Part shown: positions 29,053 to 38,863 of the stretch, piece by piece
How the letters are laid out: every line of letters begins with the position of its first letter
How positions within the stretch are numbered: position 1 is the stretch's first letter
Assembly (NCBI RefSeq): GCF_002266465.3
Contig: NZ_CP029427.2
Coordinates: 186,001 to 250,000 of the forward strand
Direction: 5' to 3'
DNA: 64,000 bases
From: Bradyrhizobium symbiodeficiens
Lineage (GTDB): Bacteria; Pseudomonadota; Alphaproteobacteria; Rhizobiales; Xanthobacteraceae
The notes under the pieces: generated by a model
Databases searched by the model: none
Told to the model about the DNA's origin: nothing
What the model saw: the letters and a program-made list of their open reading frames with translations, nothing else
Translations under genes and position numbers: made by a program

Positions 29053-29604
29053 TTAGGTGCCTGCCGTGAAGAACGAGGCGAGCCGGGTGGTGATGTTCTC
29101 GGCGATCTCGTTGGCGGCGCGATCCTCGGCATCGCGCACGGCGCGGGTGCGGGAGAAGCGCTGATAGGACCCCGGCATGTCGTAGGACACGCGTGAGAAG
29201 GTCGTGCCGGTCATGACAGGCTTGTCGGTGGCAACCTCGACCAGCCTGTACTGGGCGTCGATGCCGAGATTTTCGCTGGTCGGCAGTCCCGTCGTGGCGC
29301 TGACGATCAGCGAGGAACGGCTGGTGGTAAAGCGGATTTCCAGCTTGTGGGTCGGCGGCATGCCCGTGGCGCTGCCGTAAAGCTTGAAGGCCAGGGCGTT
29401 ACGGATTTCGACGCCGACGCGGGCCTCGCGCGAGGCATTGGGCTTGTTGATCGGGGGCAGCTCCACCCCCATCAGCTTCTCGCGCAAGCCGGGCGTGCCG
29501 TCGCCGCGCTCGGCATACATCGGCTGGAAGCAGCCAGCCGTCAGCGCCGCCAAGGCGGCGACCGCCAGCAAGCGGGCTGCGATGCGGATCCTAGCCGACA
29601 ACAT
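29053..29604 (-). CDS. lptE: LPS assembly lipoprotein LptE
   Basis: 183 aa. A lipoprotein signal peptide ends in the lipobox LTAGC, and the mature protein starts [10 protein letters not shown], as in LptE. It forms the plug of LptD in the outer membrane. Its start overlaps the 3' end of leuS by 14 nt, so the two are translationally coupled. Confidence 0.92.
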   Translation of the reverse strand: MLSARIRIAARLLAVAALAALTAGCFQPMYAERGDGTPGLREKLMGVELPPINKPNASREARVGVEIRNALAFKLYGSATGMPPTHKLEIRFTTSRSSLIVSATTGLPTSENLGIDAQYRLVEVATDKPVMTGTTFSRVSYDMPGSYQRFSRTRAVRDAEDRAANEIAENITTRLASFFTAGT

Positions 29605-32227
29605 TCACGATCCTCTTGGGGACGATGATCACCTTGCGGACGGGCTTGCCGTCCAGGGCCAGCTTTACCGCATCGAGCGCCAAAACGGCAGCCTCGATTT
29701 CCGGATTCTGGGCCGCTGTTGCAACTGTGACATCACCCCGCTTCTTGCCGTTAACCTGGACCACCAGGGTCACGCTGTCTTCGACCAGCAAATCGCGTTC
29801 GATTTGCGGCCAATTGGCCTCTGAAACCAACCCGGTCTGGCCGAGAGCCTGCCAGCACTCCTCAGCGAGGTGCGGCATCATCGGGGAGAACAGCTGGACC
29901 AGGATCTGGCTGGCTTCCCGGATCGCCCAAGCCAGATCTGGGGCGAGATCGCCTGCCGGCTGCCCGGGTCGCTGCAGGATCTCCGAGAAGCTATTGGCGA
30001 ATTCGCGGATATGGGCCAGGCAGACGTTGAAGTGCAGCCGCTCGATCCCGGTGGTGACCTTGTCGAGCGCGGCATGGGCGGCCTTGCGCAGGGCCGTCGC
30101 GTCCGGACCGAAGCTGGCCGGCCGGGCCGCCGGCGCGGCGTTGCCGAGTTCGACGGAATCGTTCACCAGCCGCCACAGCCGCTGCACGAAACGCGAGGCG
30201 CCCTGGACGCGCTCGTCGCTCCAGATCACGTCGCGGTCGGGCGGGGAGTCGGACAGCATGAACCAGCGGGCGACGTCCGCACCGTAGGTCTCGATGATGT
30301 CGTCGGGATCGACCGTGTTCTTCTTCGACTTCGACATCTTCTCGATCGGACCGATCTGGATGTCTTCGCCCGTCGTCAGCAGCGTTGCGCGGCGCCCATT
30401 GCCGCCCACCTCGACCTTGACCTCGGCCGGCTGCACATAGGTGCCGTCGGCCTTCTGATAGGTCTCGTGCACCACCATGCCCTGCGTGAACATGCCGGCG
30501 AACGGCTCGTCCAGTGCGAGGTGCCCGGTCGCCTTCATCGCGCGGGTGAAGAAGCGGCTGTAGAGCAGATGCAGGATCGCGTGCTCGACGCCGCCGATAT
30601 ACTGGTCGACCGGCAGCATCCGGTTGGCCACCGCGGGCGTCGTCGGCGCGCTCTCGTTCCAGGGATCGGTGAAGCGCGCGAAATACCAGGACGAATCCAC
30701 GAAGGTGTCCATGGTGTCGGTTTCGCGCTGGGCCTTAGCCCCGCATTTGGGGCAGGTCACGTGCTTCCAGGTCGGGTGATGGTCGAGCGCGTTGCCCGGC
30801 TTGTCGAAGCTCACATCCTCCGGCAGCACCACGGGCAGGTCGGCATCCGGTACCGGCACCACATCGCATTTCGGACAATGGATGACGGGAATCGGGCAGC
30901 CCCAATAGCGCTGGCGCGAAATGCCCCAGTCGCGCAGCCGGAAATTCACCTGACGCTCGCCGACCGGCGCATTGCCGCGCAGCTCGCTTTCCAGCCGTCT
31001 GGCGACCTCGTCCTTGGCCTGTTCGATGGTCATGCCGTCGAGGAAGCGTGAATTGATCATGCGGCCGTCACCGTCATAGGCGGTGTCGGTGATGACGAAC
31101 GTCTTGGGATCCTGGCCCTCGGGGCAGACCACCGGAATGTTGCCGAGGCCGTATTTGTTGACGAAATCGAGGTCGCGCTGGTCATGCGCCGGGCAGCCGA
31201 AGATCGCACCGGTGCCGTATTCCATCAGCACGAAATTGGCGACATAGACCGGCAGCTTCCAGGTCGGATCGAACGGATGGACCGCGCGGATACCGGTGTC
31301 AAAACCCTGCTTCTCCGCGGTGTCGATGATCGACTGCGCGGTGCCGATCTTCTTGATGTCGGCAATGAATTGCGCAAGCTTCGGGTTCTTCGCGGCGGCT
31401 GCCTGCGCCAGCGGATGATCCGCCGAGATCGCCATGAACTTTGCGCCGAACAGCGTGTCCGGGCGCGTCGTGAAGATCTTCAGCTCGTTTTCGCCGGCGG
31501 GCGTCGTCGCCGCATCCAGCGCGAAGCGGACCAGCAGCCCTTCCGAGCGGCCGATCCAGTTGCGCTGCATCAGCCGCACCTTGTCGGGCCAGCGATCGAG
31601 CCCGTCGAGCGCGGACAGCAGCTCCTGCGAGTACTTCGTGATCTTGAAGACCCACTGGCTCATCTCGCGCTGTTCGACGACGGCACCGGAGCGCCAGCCG
31701 CGCCCGTCGATCACCTGCTCGTTGGCGAGCACGGTCATGTCGACCGGATCCCAGTTCAGCTTGCGCTTCTCGCGCTCGGCGAGACCGGCGGCGAGCATGT
31801 CCAGAAACATCTTCTGCTGGTGCTTGTAGTAGCTGGGGTCGCAGGTCGCGAATTCGCGTGACCAGTCCAGCGACAGCCCGATCGAGCGGAGCTGCTTCTT
31901 CATCGCGGCGATGTTGTCGTAGGTCCAGGCCTTCGGCGCGACCTTGCGCTCGATCGCGGCGTTCTCGGCCGGCAGGCCGAAGGCATCCCAGCCCATCGGA
32001 TGCAGCACGTTGAACCCCTTGGCGCGCATGAAGCGGGCCAGCACGTCGCCGAGCGTATAATTCCGGACATGGCCGATATGGATGCGCCCGGACGGGTAGG
32101 GGAACATCTCGAGCACATAGTATTTCGGCCGCGAATCGTCGTTCTTGGAGACGAAGATCGCCTGTTCGTCCCAGAGGCGTTGCCAGCGCGGTTCGGCGTC
32201 GCGGGCGTTATAGCGTTCGGAGGTCAT
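29591..32227 (-). CDS. leuS: Leucyl-tRNA synthetase
   Basis: 878 aa class I synthetase. HIGH motif is [25 protein letters not shown] and KMSKS motif is [15 protein letters not shown]. The CP1 editing region and the zinc-like CPKC pairs are present. The length is normal. It charges tRNA-Leu with leucine. Confidence 0.98.
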   Translation of the reverse strand: MTSERYNARDAEPRWQRLWDEQAIFVSKNDDSRPKYYVLEMFPYPSGRIHIGHVRNYTLGDVLARFMRAKGFNVLHPMGWDAFGLPAENAAIERKVAPKAWTYDNIAAMKKQLRSIGLSLDWSREFATCDPSYYKHQQKMFLDMLAAGLAEREKRKLNWDPVDMTVLANEQVIDGRGWRSGAVVEQREMSQWVFKITKYSQELLSALDGLDRWPDKVRLMQRNWIGRSEGLLVRFALDAATTPAGENELKIFTTRPDTLFGAKFMAISADHPLAQAAAAKNPKLAQFIADIKKIGTAQSIIDTAEKQGFDTGIRAVHPFDPTWKLPVYVANFVLMEYGTGAIFGCPAHDQRDLDFVNKYGLGNIPVVCPEGQDPKTFVITDTAYDGDGRMINSRFLDGMTIEQAKDEVARRLESELRGNAPVGERQVNFRLRDWGISRQRYWGCPIPVIHCPKCDVVPVPDADLPVVLPEDVSFDKPGNALDHHPTWKHVTCPKCGAKAQRETDTMDTFVDSSWYFARFTDPWNESAPTTPAVANRMLPVDQYIGGVEHAILHLLYSRFFTRAMKATGHLALDEPFAGMFTQGMVVHETYQKADGTYVQPAEVKVEVGGNGRRATLLTTGEDIQIGPIEKMSKSKKNTVDPDDIIETYGADVARWFMLSDSPPDRDVIWSDERVQGASRFVQRLWRLVNDSVELGNAAPAARPASFGPDATALRKAAHAALDKVTTGIERLHFNVCLAHIREFANSFSEILQRPGQPAGDLAPDLAWAIREASQILVQLFSPMMPHLAEECWQALGQTGLVSEANWPQIERDLLVEDSVTLVVQVNGKKRGDVTVATAAQNPEIEAAVLALDAVKLALDGKPVRKVIIVPKRIVNVVG

Positions 32228-32410
32228 GGAATCGTTGGGGTTTTCGTGGGTTCGGCCGTCTCAAGACGGCGGACTAGGCCATAGAAGTCCTTAAGGGGTC
32301 AATGGGTTGCCGCGATTTGGAACTTTGCCCGGCGTCTCCGCATAACTACGAGGGCCCACGTTGGGGTGGGATTAAGGGCTCGATGCCAATTTGCGGCCCG
32401 ACGAGACCGC

Positions 32411-33469
32411 ATGAGCACGATGGATTCCAGCTTCGACGAACCCGATTACGACTATGCCGCGTCCGTCGCCGGACGGGCGATGCGGAGCATGGCCGAACAG
32501 CGGATTGCGCCGACCCCGGCCAATTTTGCCGTTTGGTTCCTGTATTTCGCGGGCGGCCAGGACGATCTGCGCAACGCCGTCGATCTCCTGATCGACCACA
32601 ATCGTCCCTTCGACAGCAGGACCAATCAGGACTTGTTCAAGACCTATGTCGCGCCCCAGGTGAGTGCCGCCGCCGTGGTGCACACGTCCGAGCGGCTGCA
32701 GGCGCTCATGGGGGCCGCGAAGGAATTTCTGACGACCGCGATCGCCGACAACCATTCGCAGATGCAGGTCATCAGCGAGGTGGCGGACCAGGGCAAGGCC
32801 GGCGTCGATCCGAAGGCGCTGGTCGCCCAGCTCATGAACGAGCTGGCACGGGCCGCCACGCGGGCGACACGGCTGGAAGCGGGCTTTGCGGAAAAGACCC
32901 GCGAGCTCGATGTCATCCGCGATTCGCTATCGAGGTCCGAGGAGCGCGCCCGGACCGACACGCTGACCGGCCTCGCAAACCGGCGGGCGCTCGACGAATT
33001 CCTGCGCAAGGCGCAGGCGACTGCGGCGTGGGGCGAGCCGCTCAGCATGCTGATGCTCGACATCGACCACTTCAAGGCGTTCAACGACAATTTCGGCCAC
33101 GGCGTCGGCGACCAGGTGTTGCGTCTGATGGCGAAGGTGCTGCGCGAAAAGGTTCGCGAGCAGGATCTGCCGGCGCGCTATGGCGGCGAGGAGCTGATCG
33201 CGGTGCTGCCGGATGCCGATCTCGCCACCTGTGCCGATCTCGCCGAGCGCATCAGGCACGCGCTCGCCGAGTGCACGATCACCCGCCGCTCGACCGGAGA
33301 GGTCCTGCCCAGCATCAGCGTGTCGATCGGCGTGGCGCAATACCGGGCCGGCGAAGCTATCGCCGATCTCATCGAGCGCTGCGACCGCGCCCTCTATCTC
33401 GCCAAGAGCAGCGGCCGCAATCGCGTGGTGACGGAGACCGAGCTCGATCGCGCGGGGACTGCGGGTTAG
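32411..33469 (+). CDS. Diguanylate cyclase (GGDEF domain, soluble)
   Basis: 352 aa. N-terminal 180 residues are alpha-helical with no recognised sensor domain, then a GGDEF domain (about residues 185-345). The active-site loop is ARYGGEELIAV, and RxxD (REQD) lies five residues before it, the product-inhibition I-site. No TM segment. It makes c-di-GMP. It is convergent with a second cyclase gene. Confidence 0.92.
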   Translation: MSTMDSSFDEPDYDYAASVAGRAMRSMAEQRIAPTPANFAVWFLYFAGGQDDLRNAVDLLIDHNRPFDSRTNQDLFKTYVAPQVSAAAVVHTSERLQALMGAAKEFLTTAIADNHSQMQVISEVADQGKAGVDPKALVAQLMNELARAATRATRLEAGFAEKTRELDVIRDSLSRSEERARTDTLTGLANRRALDEFLRKAQATAAWGEPLSMLMLDIDHFKAFNDNFGHGVGDQVLRLMAKVLREKVREQDLPARYGGEELIAVLPDADLATCADLAERIRHALAECTITRRSTGEVLPSISVSIGVAQYRAGEAIADLIERCDRALYLAKSSGRNRVVTETELDRAGTAG

Positions 33470-33514
33470 CCTGTTGCGGGGCGTGCCGACGACGACGTCG
33501 GCCTTGGCTGAAGA

Positions 33515-35212
33515 TCAGCCCGCCATCATCATGTCCGCGGCGCCGGTCTCGGTTGCCTGAACGCCGTGCTCGACGACCTTGTTGCGGCCGCGGTGTTTTG
33601 CGGCGTAGAGCGCGGCGTCGGCGGCTTCGATCAGGTCGCCGGGACGCAAGGCCTCGTTGGGCTTCGCTGCGGCAACGCCGATCGAGACGGTCACGATCAT
33701 GTGGGCCGAGGTGATGTGCGGTAGGCACAGCCTCAGCACCGCCGCGCGCACCTGCTCGCCGATCTCGACGGCGCGGTTCACGTCGGTGTTCGGCAGCAGC
33801 AGGCAGAACTCCTCGCCGCCATAGCGGGCCGCGAAACCCATCGTGTCGGCGGCGATGCCGGACAGGGATTCGCCGAGCCGGGTCAGGCAGGAATCGCCTT
33901 CGAGATGGCCATAGGTGTCGTTGAACAGCTTGAAGTGGTCGACGTCGATCATCAGCAGCGCGAGGTCGCTGCCATATTGCTGCGCGCGCATCCATTCGAA
34001 GTCGAGGCGGCTCTGGAAACCGCGGCGATTGTTGAGCCCCGACAGCATGTCGATCGAGGCCATCACCGTCAGCCGGTCGTTGCTCGCGATCAGCTCGCGC
34101 TCACGCTGGCTCAGCTGCGCCGCCATTGCGTTGAACGCGCGGGCCAGCGGCACGAACTCGGCCGGCAGGCGGTTGCGCGCCGCGCGGGCCGACAGATCGC
34201 CCTCACCGAGACGCTTGGCCATGTCGGCGAGCATCTCGATCGGGTTGATGACGAGCTTCTCGGCGGCGATCAGCGCGCCGAGCAGGACGAACACGACGAC
34301 GAAACCGAGCTGGAGATAGGCGGTACGGATGTCGCGGTTGACCGCCGCCGACACCTTGTCTTCGTCGATGCTGGCGATCAGGCGGGCGTTGGTGCCTGAG
34401 ATGCGGATGTAGCTGACCGCGCGACGCGAGCCGTCGGCGGCGAGGAAGGACAATGAGCCTTCATCCTGGTCGGAACGCAGCGCCCTGTCGGCGATCGCCG
34501 ACATCAGCGGCATGTTGTCGAGCGGACGGCCGACCGCACTGTGCTGATCGGCTGGCGCGGCCAGCACGGTGCCTGCGCTGTCGACCAGCACGGCGGTGAT
34601 GCCGGCGCGGCCGCCGAGATTGTTCATGACCTTCGACATCCAGTCGAGGTTGACCGTGGCGAGCACGACGGCGTCGGATGTGCCGCTGAAGGCGGAGACC
34701 GGATAGACAGCCATCACGGTCGGCGTCTGCGCCGGTCGCGACAGGATGAAATCGCTCAGCACGAAGCGGCCGCTCGTTTGGGCCTGCTGAAAGTAGGGCC
34801 GGTCGCTCAGGTCGAGGCCGACATACATGTTGTTGGTCGCGCACTGGATGCGCCCGTCTGCGCCCGCGATCAAGAGCGTGCGGATCCAGGGCAGGTTCGA
34901 CGGCAGGCTGGCGCGCAGCACGTCGCAGCTCTTGCTGACGCCGCCGGCGGAGGCGCGAATGAAGGCCTCCGATTTCAGGATGGTCTCGACCGACGAGATC
35001 ACCTCGCGCTGCGCATCCGCGCTGTGTCTTGCGACGGTGTTGAATTCAGCCGTGGCCTGCGCGATCTGCCGCGTGCGGGTGTCTTCCAGCGAACGGATGC
35101 GCTCCAGCATCAAGGGCGCCACCAGAATCACCGCGAGCAGTGCAAGGCGCGCCCGGATTCCGAGAACCTGCTTGAGTTTCGCTCGTTTGCGGTTGAAACT
35201 GACGCTTGCCAT
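33515..35212 (-). CDS. Membrane diguanylate cyclase with periplasmic Cache and HAMP domains
   Basis: 565 aa starting MASVSFNRKRAKLKQ; the upstream frame is not convincing. Order: TM1 (LALLAVILVAPLML), a periplasmic dCache-like domain (about residues 60-280), TM2 (LGFVVVFVLLGALIAAEKLV), HAMP, GGDEF. The active loop is ARYGGEEFCLL, but the RxxD I-site position is DTMG, so feedback inhibition may be lost. Ends 45 nt from the other cyclase, tail to tail. Confidence 0.9.
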   Translation of the reverse strand: MASVSFNRKRAKLKQVLGIRARLALLAVILVAPLMLERIRSLEDTRTRQIAQATAEFNTVARHSADAQREVISSVETILKSEAFIRASAGGVSKSCDVLRASLPSNLPWIRTLLIAGADGRIQCATNNMYVGLDLSDRPYFQQAQTSGRFVLSDFILSRPAQTPTVMAVYPVSAFSGTSDAVVLATVNLDWMSKVMNNLGGRAGITAVLVDSAGTVLAAPADQHSAVGRPLDNMPLMSAIADRALRSDQDEGSLSFLAADGSRRAVSYIRISGTNARLIASIDEDKVSAAVNRDIRTAYLQLGFVVVFVLLGALIAAEKLVINPIEMLADMAKRLGEGDLSARAARNRLPAEFVPLARAFNAMAAQLSQRERELIASNDRLTVMASIDMLSGLNNRRGFQSRLDFEWMRAQQYGSDLALLMIDVDHFKLFNDTYGHLEGDSCLTRLGESLSGIAADTMGFAARYGGEEFCLLLPNTDVNRAVEIGEQVRAAVLRLCLPHITSAHMIVTVSIGVAAAKPNEALRPGDLIEAADAALYAAKHRGRNKVVEHGVQATETGAADMMMAG

Positions 35213-35321
35213 CTTCGCTACCCCACCCCGTCCACCAAGGTAAAGCGAAGGGTTCAAAAACTCTTTCTTGAACTCGGTAAAATTGGACTTACCCAGGTTA
35301 CGACCTTGATCAATCGCCGTC

Positions 35322-36011
35322 ATGACAGATGAAAACGACAAGCCGGTAACCGGCCATTCACCAAACGCGCTCGCCGCGGTCGAAGCCGAAATCGCCCGCG
35401 CCTGCAGTGATGCGCGACGCGATCGCGCCTCGGTGACGCTGATCGCGGTGTCCAAGACTTTCGACGCGGATGCAATTATCCCGGTTATCGACGCCGGACA
35501 GCGCGTGTTCGGCGAGAATCGGGTGCAGGAGGCCAAAGGAAAGTGGCCTGCGTTAACGTCCGTTTACCCGGGCATCGCGCTGCATCTGATCGGACCGCTG
35601 CAGTCCAACAAGGCGAAAGAGGCGGTCGCGCTGTTCGACGCCATCCATTCGGTCGACCGCCCGAGCATTTGCCAGGCGTTAGCCAAGGAGATCGAATCCC
35701 AGAACAAGCACCCGCAACTCTTCGTTCAGATCAACACCGGCGAGGAGCCGCAGAAGGCCGGCATCGCTCCTGGCGAGGCCGACGCCTTCCTCGCCAGCTG
35801 CCGCGACACCTACGGGCTGACCATCTCCGGATTGATGTGCATCCCGCCGGTCGACGAGCCGCCGGCGGCGCATTTCGCGCTGACCGCCAAGATCGCCGCG
35901 CGCAACGGATTGACCAATCTCTCGATGGGCATGAGCGCAGATTTCGCCAACGCCATCATGCTGGGTGCCACCCATGTCCGCGTGGGGAGTGCGATTTTTG
36001 GGCACAGGTGA
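35322..36011 (+). CDS. PLP homeostasis protein YggS/PROSC family
   Basis: 229 aa alanine-racemase-like barrel. The PLP-binding Lys is in LIAVSKTFDAD; HLIGPLQSNKAKEAV and LSMGMSADFANAIMLGATHVRVGSAIFG are the other family signatures. Cytosolic; it buffers pyridoxal phosphate. It is divergent from the membrane cyclase gene. Confidence 0.95.
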   Translation: MTDENDKPVTGHSPNALAAVEAEIARACSDARRDRASVTLIAVSKTFDADAIIPVIDAGQRVFGENRVQEAKGKWPALTSVYPGIALHLIGPLQSNKAKEAVALFDAIHSVDRPSICQALAKEIESQNKHPQLFVQINTGEEPQKAGIAPGEADAFLASCRDTYGLTISGLMCIPPVDEPPAAHFALTAKIAARNGLTNLSMGMSADFANAIMLGATHVRVGSAIFGHR

Positions 36012-36016
36012 TTGTT

Positions 36017-36036
36017 GTCCCTGCGAACGCAGGGAC
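36017..36036. terminator. Hairpin between convergent genes
   Basis: GTCCCTGCG-AA-CGCAGGGAC (36017-36036) lies between the convergent yggS-family gene and the hydratase gene. No long T-run follows, so termination would be weak or Rho-assisted. Confidence 0.5.
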
Positions 36037-36058
36037 GACAGCGGAGCATAAAGCTACT

Positions 36059-36844
36059 TCATGCGAACCCCACCGACACCTTCCCGAGCACGCCGAAGTC
36101 CGCCGCGAAATGATCGCCGGCCTGGATCGGCAGCGGCGGGTGACACGTGCCTGTGGTCACCACCTGCCCTACTCGCAAGGTGAGTCCGAGGCCGCGCAAC
36201 TCGTTGGCGAGCCAGGCGAGCGCGGCGCGGGGGTCGCCGAGCACGTTCTTGCCGTGGCCGACATGGCGCTCGCCGCGCAGCGTGATCTGTGGCCGTTCCT
36301 CGACGAGATCCATCGCACGCCAATTCGCAGTCGTCGCCGCACCCAGCACGAACAGATGCGCGCAGGCGTTGTCGGCGATCAGCTGCGCCTCGCCCGCTCT
36401 GGCGAAATCGGCAAAGCGCGAATCGGGAATCTCGATCGCAGGATGGAAGGTCTCGACGGCGGCGAGCACCTCGTCGACAGTGTAGGGCGTTGCGCGCGGC
36501 GGCAGATCGCGTCCCATGCGGAAGGCGAACTCCGGTTCGCCGACGCGCATCTGATTGCCCTTCATCGACGCGGTGCCGCCATCGGCGACCACAGTGTCGC
36601 TCATGATGCGACCGGCCAGCGGCCCCGTGACGTTGATGTGCTTCTGTCCCGATACGCTCGTGGCCGCGATCTTCCAGCCGAACAATGTCCCGGGCGACGA
36701 TGTTTCGAGCGCTGCCTGAACGGCGTAGCCCTCGGTGCGGCTCTGCGGCCGCAGCCGTGGCTCCAGCGCGTCAAGCTTGGTGCCGTCGCGCCAATGTTGG
36801 ACGAGCACGCGCGCGGCGGCTGCGATCTGATCCCTGTCGAGCAT
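36059..36844 (-). CDS. 2-keto-4-pentenoate hydratase/fumarylacetoacetase-fold protein
   Basis: 261 aa with the MhpD/HpaH pattern: GYAVQAALE, LFGWKIAATS, EPEFAFRMGRDLP and the C-terminal VVTTGTCHPPLPIQAGDHFAADFGVLGKVSVGF. The family hydrates 2-hydroxypenta-2,4-dienoates in meta-cleavage of aromatics, or decarboxylates oxalocrotonate. No other aromatic pathway gene is adjacent, so the substrate is open. It starts 6 nt after the transpeptidase stop. Confidence 0.88.
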   Translation of the reverse strand: MLDRDQIAAAARVLVQHWRDGTKLDALEPRLRPQSRTEGYAVQAALETSSPGTLFGWKIAATSVSGQKHINVTGPLAGRIMSDTVVADGGTASMKGNQMRVGEPEFAFRMGRDLPPRATPYTVDEVLAAVETFHPAIEIPDSRFADFARAGEAQLIADNACAHLFVLGAATTANWRAMDLVEERPQITLRGERHVGHGKNVLGDPRAALAWLANELRGLGLTLRVGQVVTTGTCHPPLPIQAGDHFAADFGVLGKVSVGFA

Positions 36845-36850
36845 GTACCC

Positions 36851-37444
36851 TCACCCGATGATGATTTTTGTTTCTGGTCCCAATCGCCGCAGCAATTGCA
36901 GCATCGCAGATTTCGTCATCGAGACGCAGCCCGCGGTCGGACCGAAATTGTCGCGGGCCAAGTGCAAAAACACCGCGCTGCCACGGCCGGCGATGCGCGG
37001 CCTGGTATTGTGGTCGATTTCGACAATGAAGTCATAGAGATGGTCGGCCCGCTTGAGCCGGTCGCCGCCCTGCCCCGCGCCGAGCCGGATTCCCCGGTTG
37101 TAATGGCGGTCTTTGGGGTCCTCGCACCATGCGTCCTCGCCGGTGATGATCCGGGCCGGCAGGAAGGTCCGCGGCCGGCTGTGCCGGTCGCCCCGCCACC
37201 ACAGGCGCTTGGGACGGAAGCTGCCCCTCGGGGTGCCGCCGTCACCTTCGCGCTTGTTGGCGAGAATGCCGCCCCGGCCCAGTGCCACCGGAATGGTCAG
37301 CGTTCCTGCCGACAGCCATCCCCGGCGCGGATTCCCGGCCGCAGGCTTAACGCGGATCGCGGACAGCGGTCCGGCCCGTCGATTGGTGACGTAACTAGCT
37401 GAAGCTGCTTTATTTTTCATGTGAACGTGCAATGTCGAATTCAT
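36851..37444 (-). CDS. L,D-transpeptidase (YkuD) family protein
   Basis: 197 aa. The catalytic block is VFLHLARDNFGPTAGCVSM, the His...TxGC signature of YkuD enzymes, which form 3-3 cross-links or anchor lipoproteins. No classical signal peptide is seen; the start may be at 37420 (MKNKAAS). The enzyme is short and compact. In the same direction as the hydratase, 6 nt away. Confidence 0.82.
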   Translation of the reverse strand: MNSTLHVHMKNKAASASYVTNRRAGPLSAIRVKPAAGNPRRGWLSAGTLTIPVALGRGGILANKREGDGGTPRGSFRPKRLWWRGDRHSRPRTFLPARIITGEDAWCEDPKDRHYNRGIRLGAGQGGDRLKRADHLYDFIVEIDHNTRPRIAGRGSAVFLHLARDNFGPTAGCVSMTKSAMLQLLRRLGPETKIIIG

Positions 37445-37623
37445 TACAGGACATTCATCGAACCGGCCTGCTATTCTGAGTTAGAGTGCTTCCGGCTTGT
37501 GAATCGGTAACAGCCCACTACTTCAACACGAACAACAATAATAACGGCGACCCCTAAACTTCCCCTCCCGATTGGGTGCAGCATGCATGCGCGCCGAGTC
37601 GGACTCCAAAAGGATGACCCCCT

Positions 37624-38310
37624 ATGGCCAATGCCCGCAAGATCCTCATCGTGGATGACGATACCGATCTGCGCGATACGTTGGTGGAGCAATTATCGCT
37701 GCACGAAGAATTCGAAGCCTCCGCCGTCGATACCGGCGCCAAGGGCGCCAGCGCCGCAAAGGCCAATTCCCCCGATCTGGTCCTGATGGATGTCGGCTTG
37801 CCCGACACCGACGGCCGCGAGGTGGTCCGCTCCCTGCGCAAAGGCGGCTTCAAGGCCCCGATCATCATGCTGACCGGGCACGACACCGATTCCGATACGA
37901 TTTTGGGGCTCGAATCCGGCGCCAACGACTATGTCGCAAAGCCCTTCCGTTTCGCCGTCCTGCTGGCCCGCATCCGCGCCCAGCTGCGCCAGCACGAGGC
38001 CAGCGAGGACGCGGTGTTCTCGGTCGGCCCCTACTCCTTCCGGCCCGGCTCCAAGATGCTCACCGCCGCCAATGCGCGCAAGGTGCGGCTCACGGAGAAG
38101 GAGACCGCCATTCTCCGCTTCCTCTACCGCGCCGGCCAGATGCCGGTCTCGCGCGAGACCCTGCTCCAGGAGGTCTGGGGCTATAATTCCGGCGTCACCA
38201 CCCACACGCTGGAAACCCACATCTACCGCCTTCGCCAGAAGATCGAGAAGGACGCCGCCAACCCGGAAATCCTGGTTACGGAAGCCGGTGGCTACAAGCT
38301 GGTGCCGTGA
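37624..38310 (+). CDS. OmpR-family response regulator, probable CenR
   Basis: 228 aa. The receiver has VDDDTDLRD, phospho-Asp in LVLMDVGLPDTDG, T in MLTGHDT and K in YVAKPF. The winged-helix DNA-binding domain ends HTLETHIYRLRQKIEKD. The overall sequence resembles CenR, the cell-envelope regulator of alphaproteobacteria, but the cognate kinase is not adjacent. No dual CtrA box is seen upstream. Confidence 0.9.
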   Translation: MANARKILIVDDDTDLRDTLVEQLSLHEEFEASAVDTGAKGASAAKANSPDLVLMDVGLPDTDGREVVRSLRKGGFKAPIIMLTGHDTDSDTILGLESGANDYVAKPFRFAVLLARIRAQLRQHEASEDAVFSVGPYSFRPGSKMLTAANARKVRLTEKETAILRFLYRAGQMPVSRETLLQEVWGYNSGVTTHTLETHIYRLRQKIEKDAANPEILVTEAGGYKLVP

Positions 38311-38368
38311 TACGCTCGAAGGGCGTGCGAATCGTTTTAGATCGCATGCCTTTGAGCCTCGGATCTGA

Positions 38369-38812
38369 ATGTCAATCGACGACGACGTAGCGCTTCTCGA
38401 GCGAGTCCCGACACTGCGCCTGTTGGGAGACGCCTCGTTGCGCATGCTGGCGATCGGCTCCGAGCAGCGCAACTTCGTCCGCGGCGATACCCTGTTCAAT
38501 CTCGGCGACGACGCCGATGCCGGCTTCGTGGTCCAGCGCGGCGCCTTCCGGGTTGATGACGGCGCAGGCGCCGAGATGATCGCGGGTCCCGGAGCGTTGA
38601 TCGGCGAGCTCGCGCTGGTTGTGCCGATGAAACGGCCGTCGAGCGCGATCGCGCTGGAGCATTCCTCCGTCATCCGCGTCGCGCGCAGCTTGTTCCAGCG
38701 CGTGCTCGAAAGCGATCCGGCCGCTGCGGTTCGGCTGCGCGATGAATTTGCGATCCGCTCCAGCCAGATTGCCAGCGATATCCTGATGGCGGGTGCGAAG
38801 CTGACATCGTGA
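38369..38812 (+). CDS. Cyclic-nucleotide-binding fold protein (no HTH)
   Basis: 147 aa cupin-like cNMP-binding domain: GDTLFNLGDDADAGFVVQRGAFRVDD and GPGALIGELALVVPMKRPSSAIA match the beta-roll and phosphate-binding cassette region. No DNA-binding domain follows. It starts 58 nt after the regulator gene and is probably co-transcribed. Ligand unknown. Confidence 0.85.
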   Translation: MSIDDDVALLERVPTLRLLGDASLRMLAIGSEQRNFVRGDTLFNLGDDADAGFVVQRGAFRVDDGAGAEMIAGPGALIGELALVVPMKRPSSAIALEHSSVIRVARSLFQRVLESDPAAAVRLRDEFAIRSSQIASDILMAGAKLTS

Positions 38813-38823
38813 GTCTCTCCGCT

Positions 38824-38861
38824 GTCATTCCGGGCTCGCGCTACGCGCGCCCCGGAATGAC
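38824..38861. terminator. Inverted repeat between convergent genes
   Basis: GTCATTCCGGG (38824-38834) and CCCGGAATGAC (38851-38861) form an 11-bp stem between the cNMP-fold gene and xthA. No strong T-run. The sequence resembles a recurrent Bradyrhizobium intergenic repeat. Confidence 0.5.
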
Positions 38862-38863
38862 GA

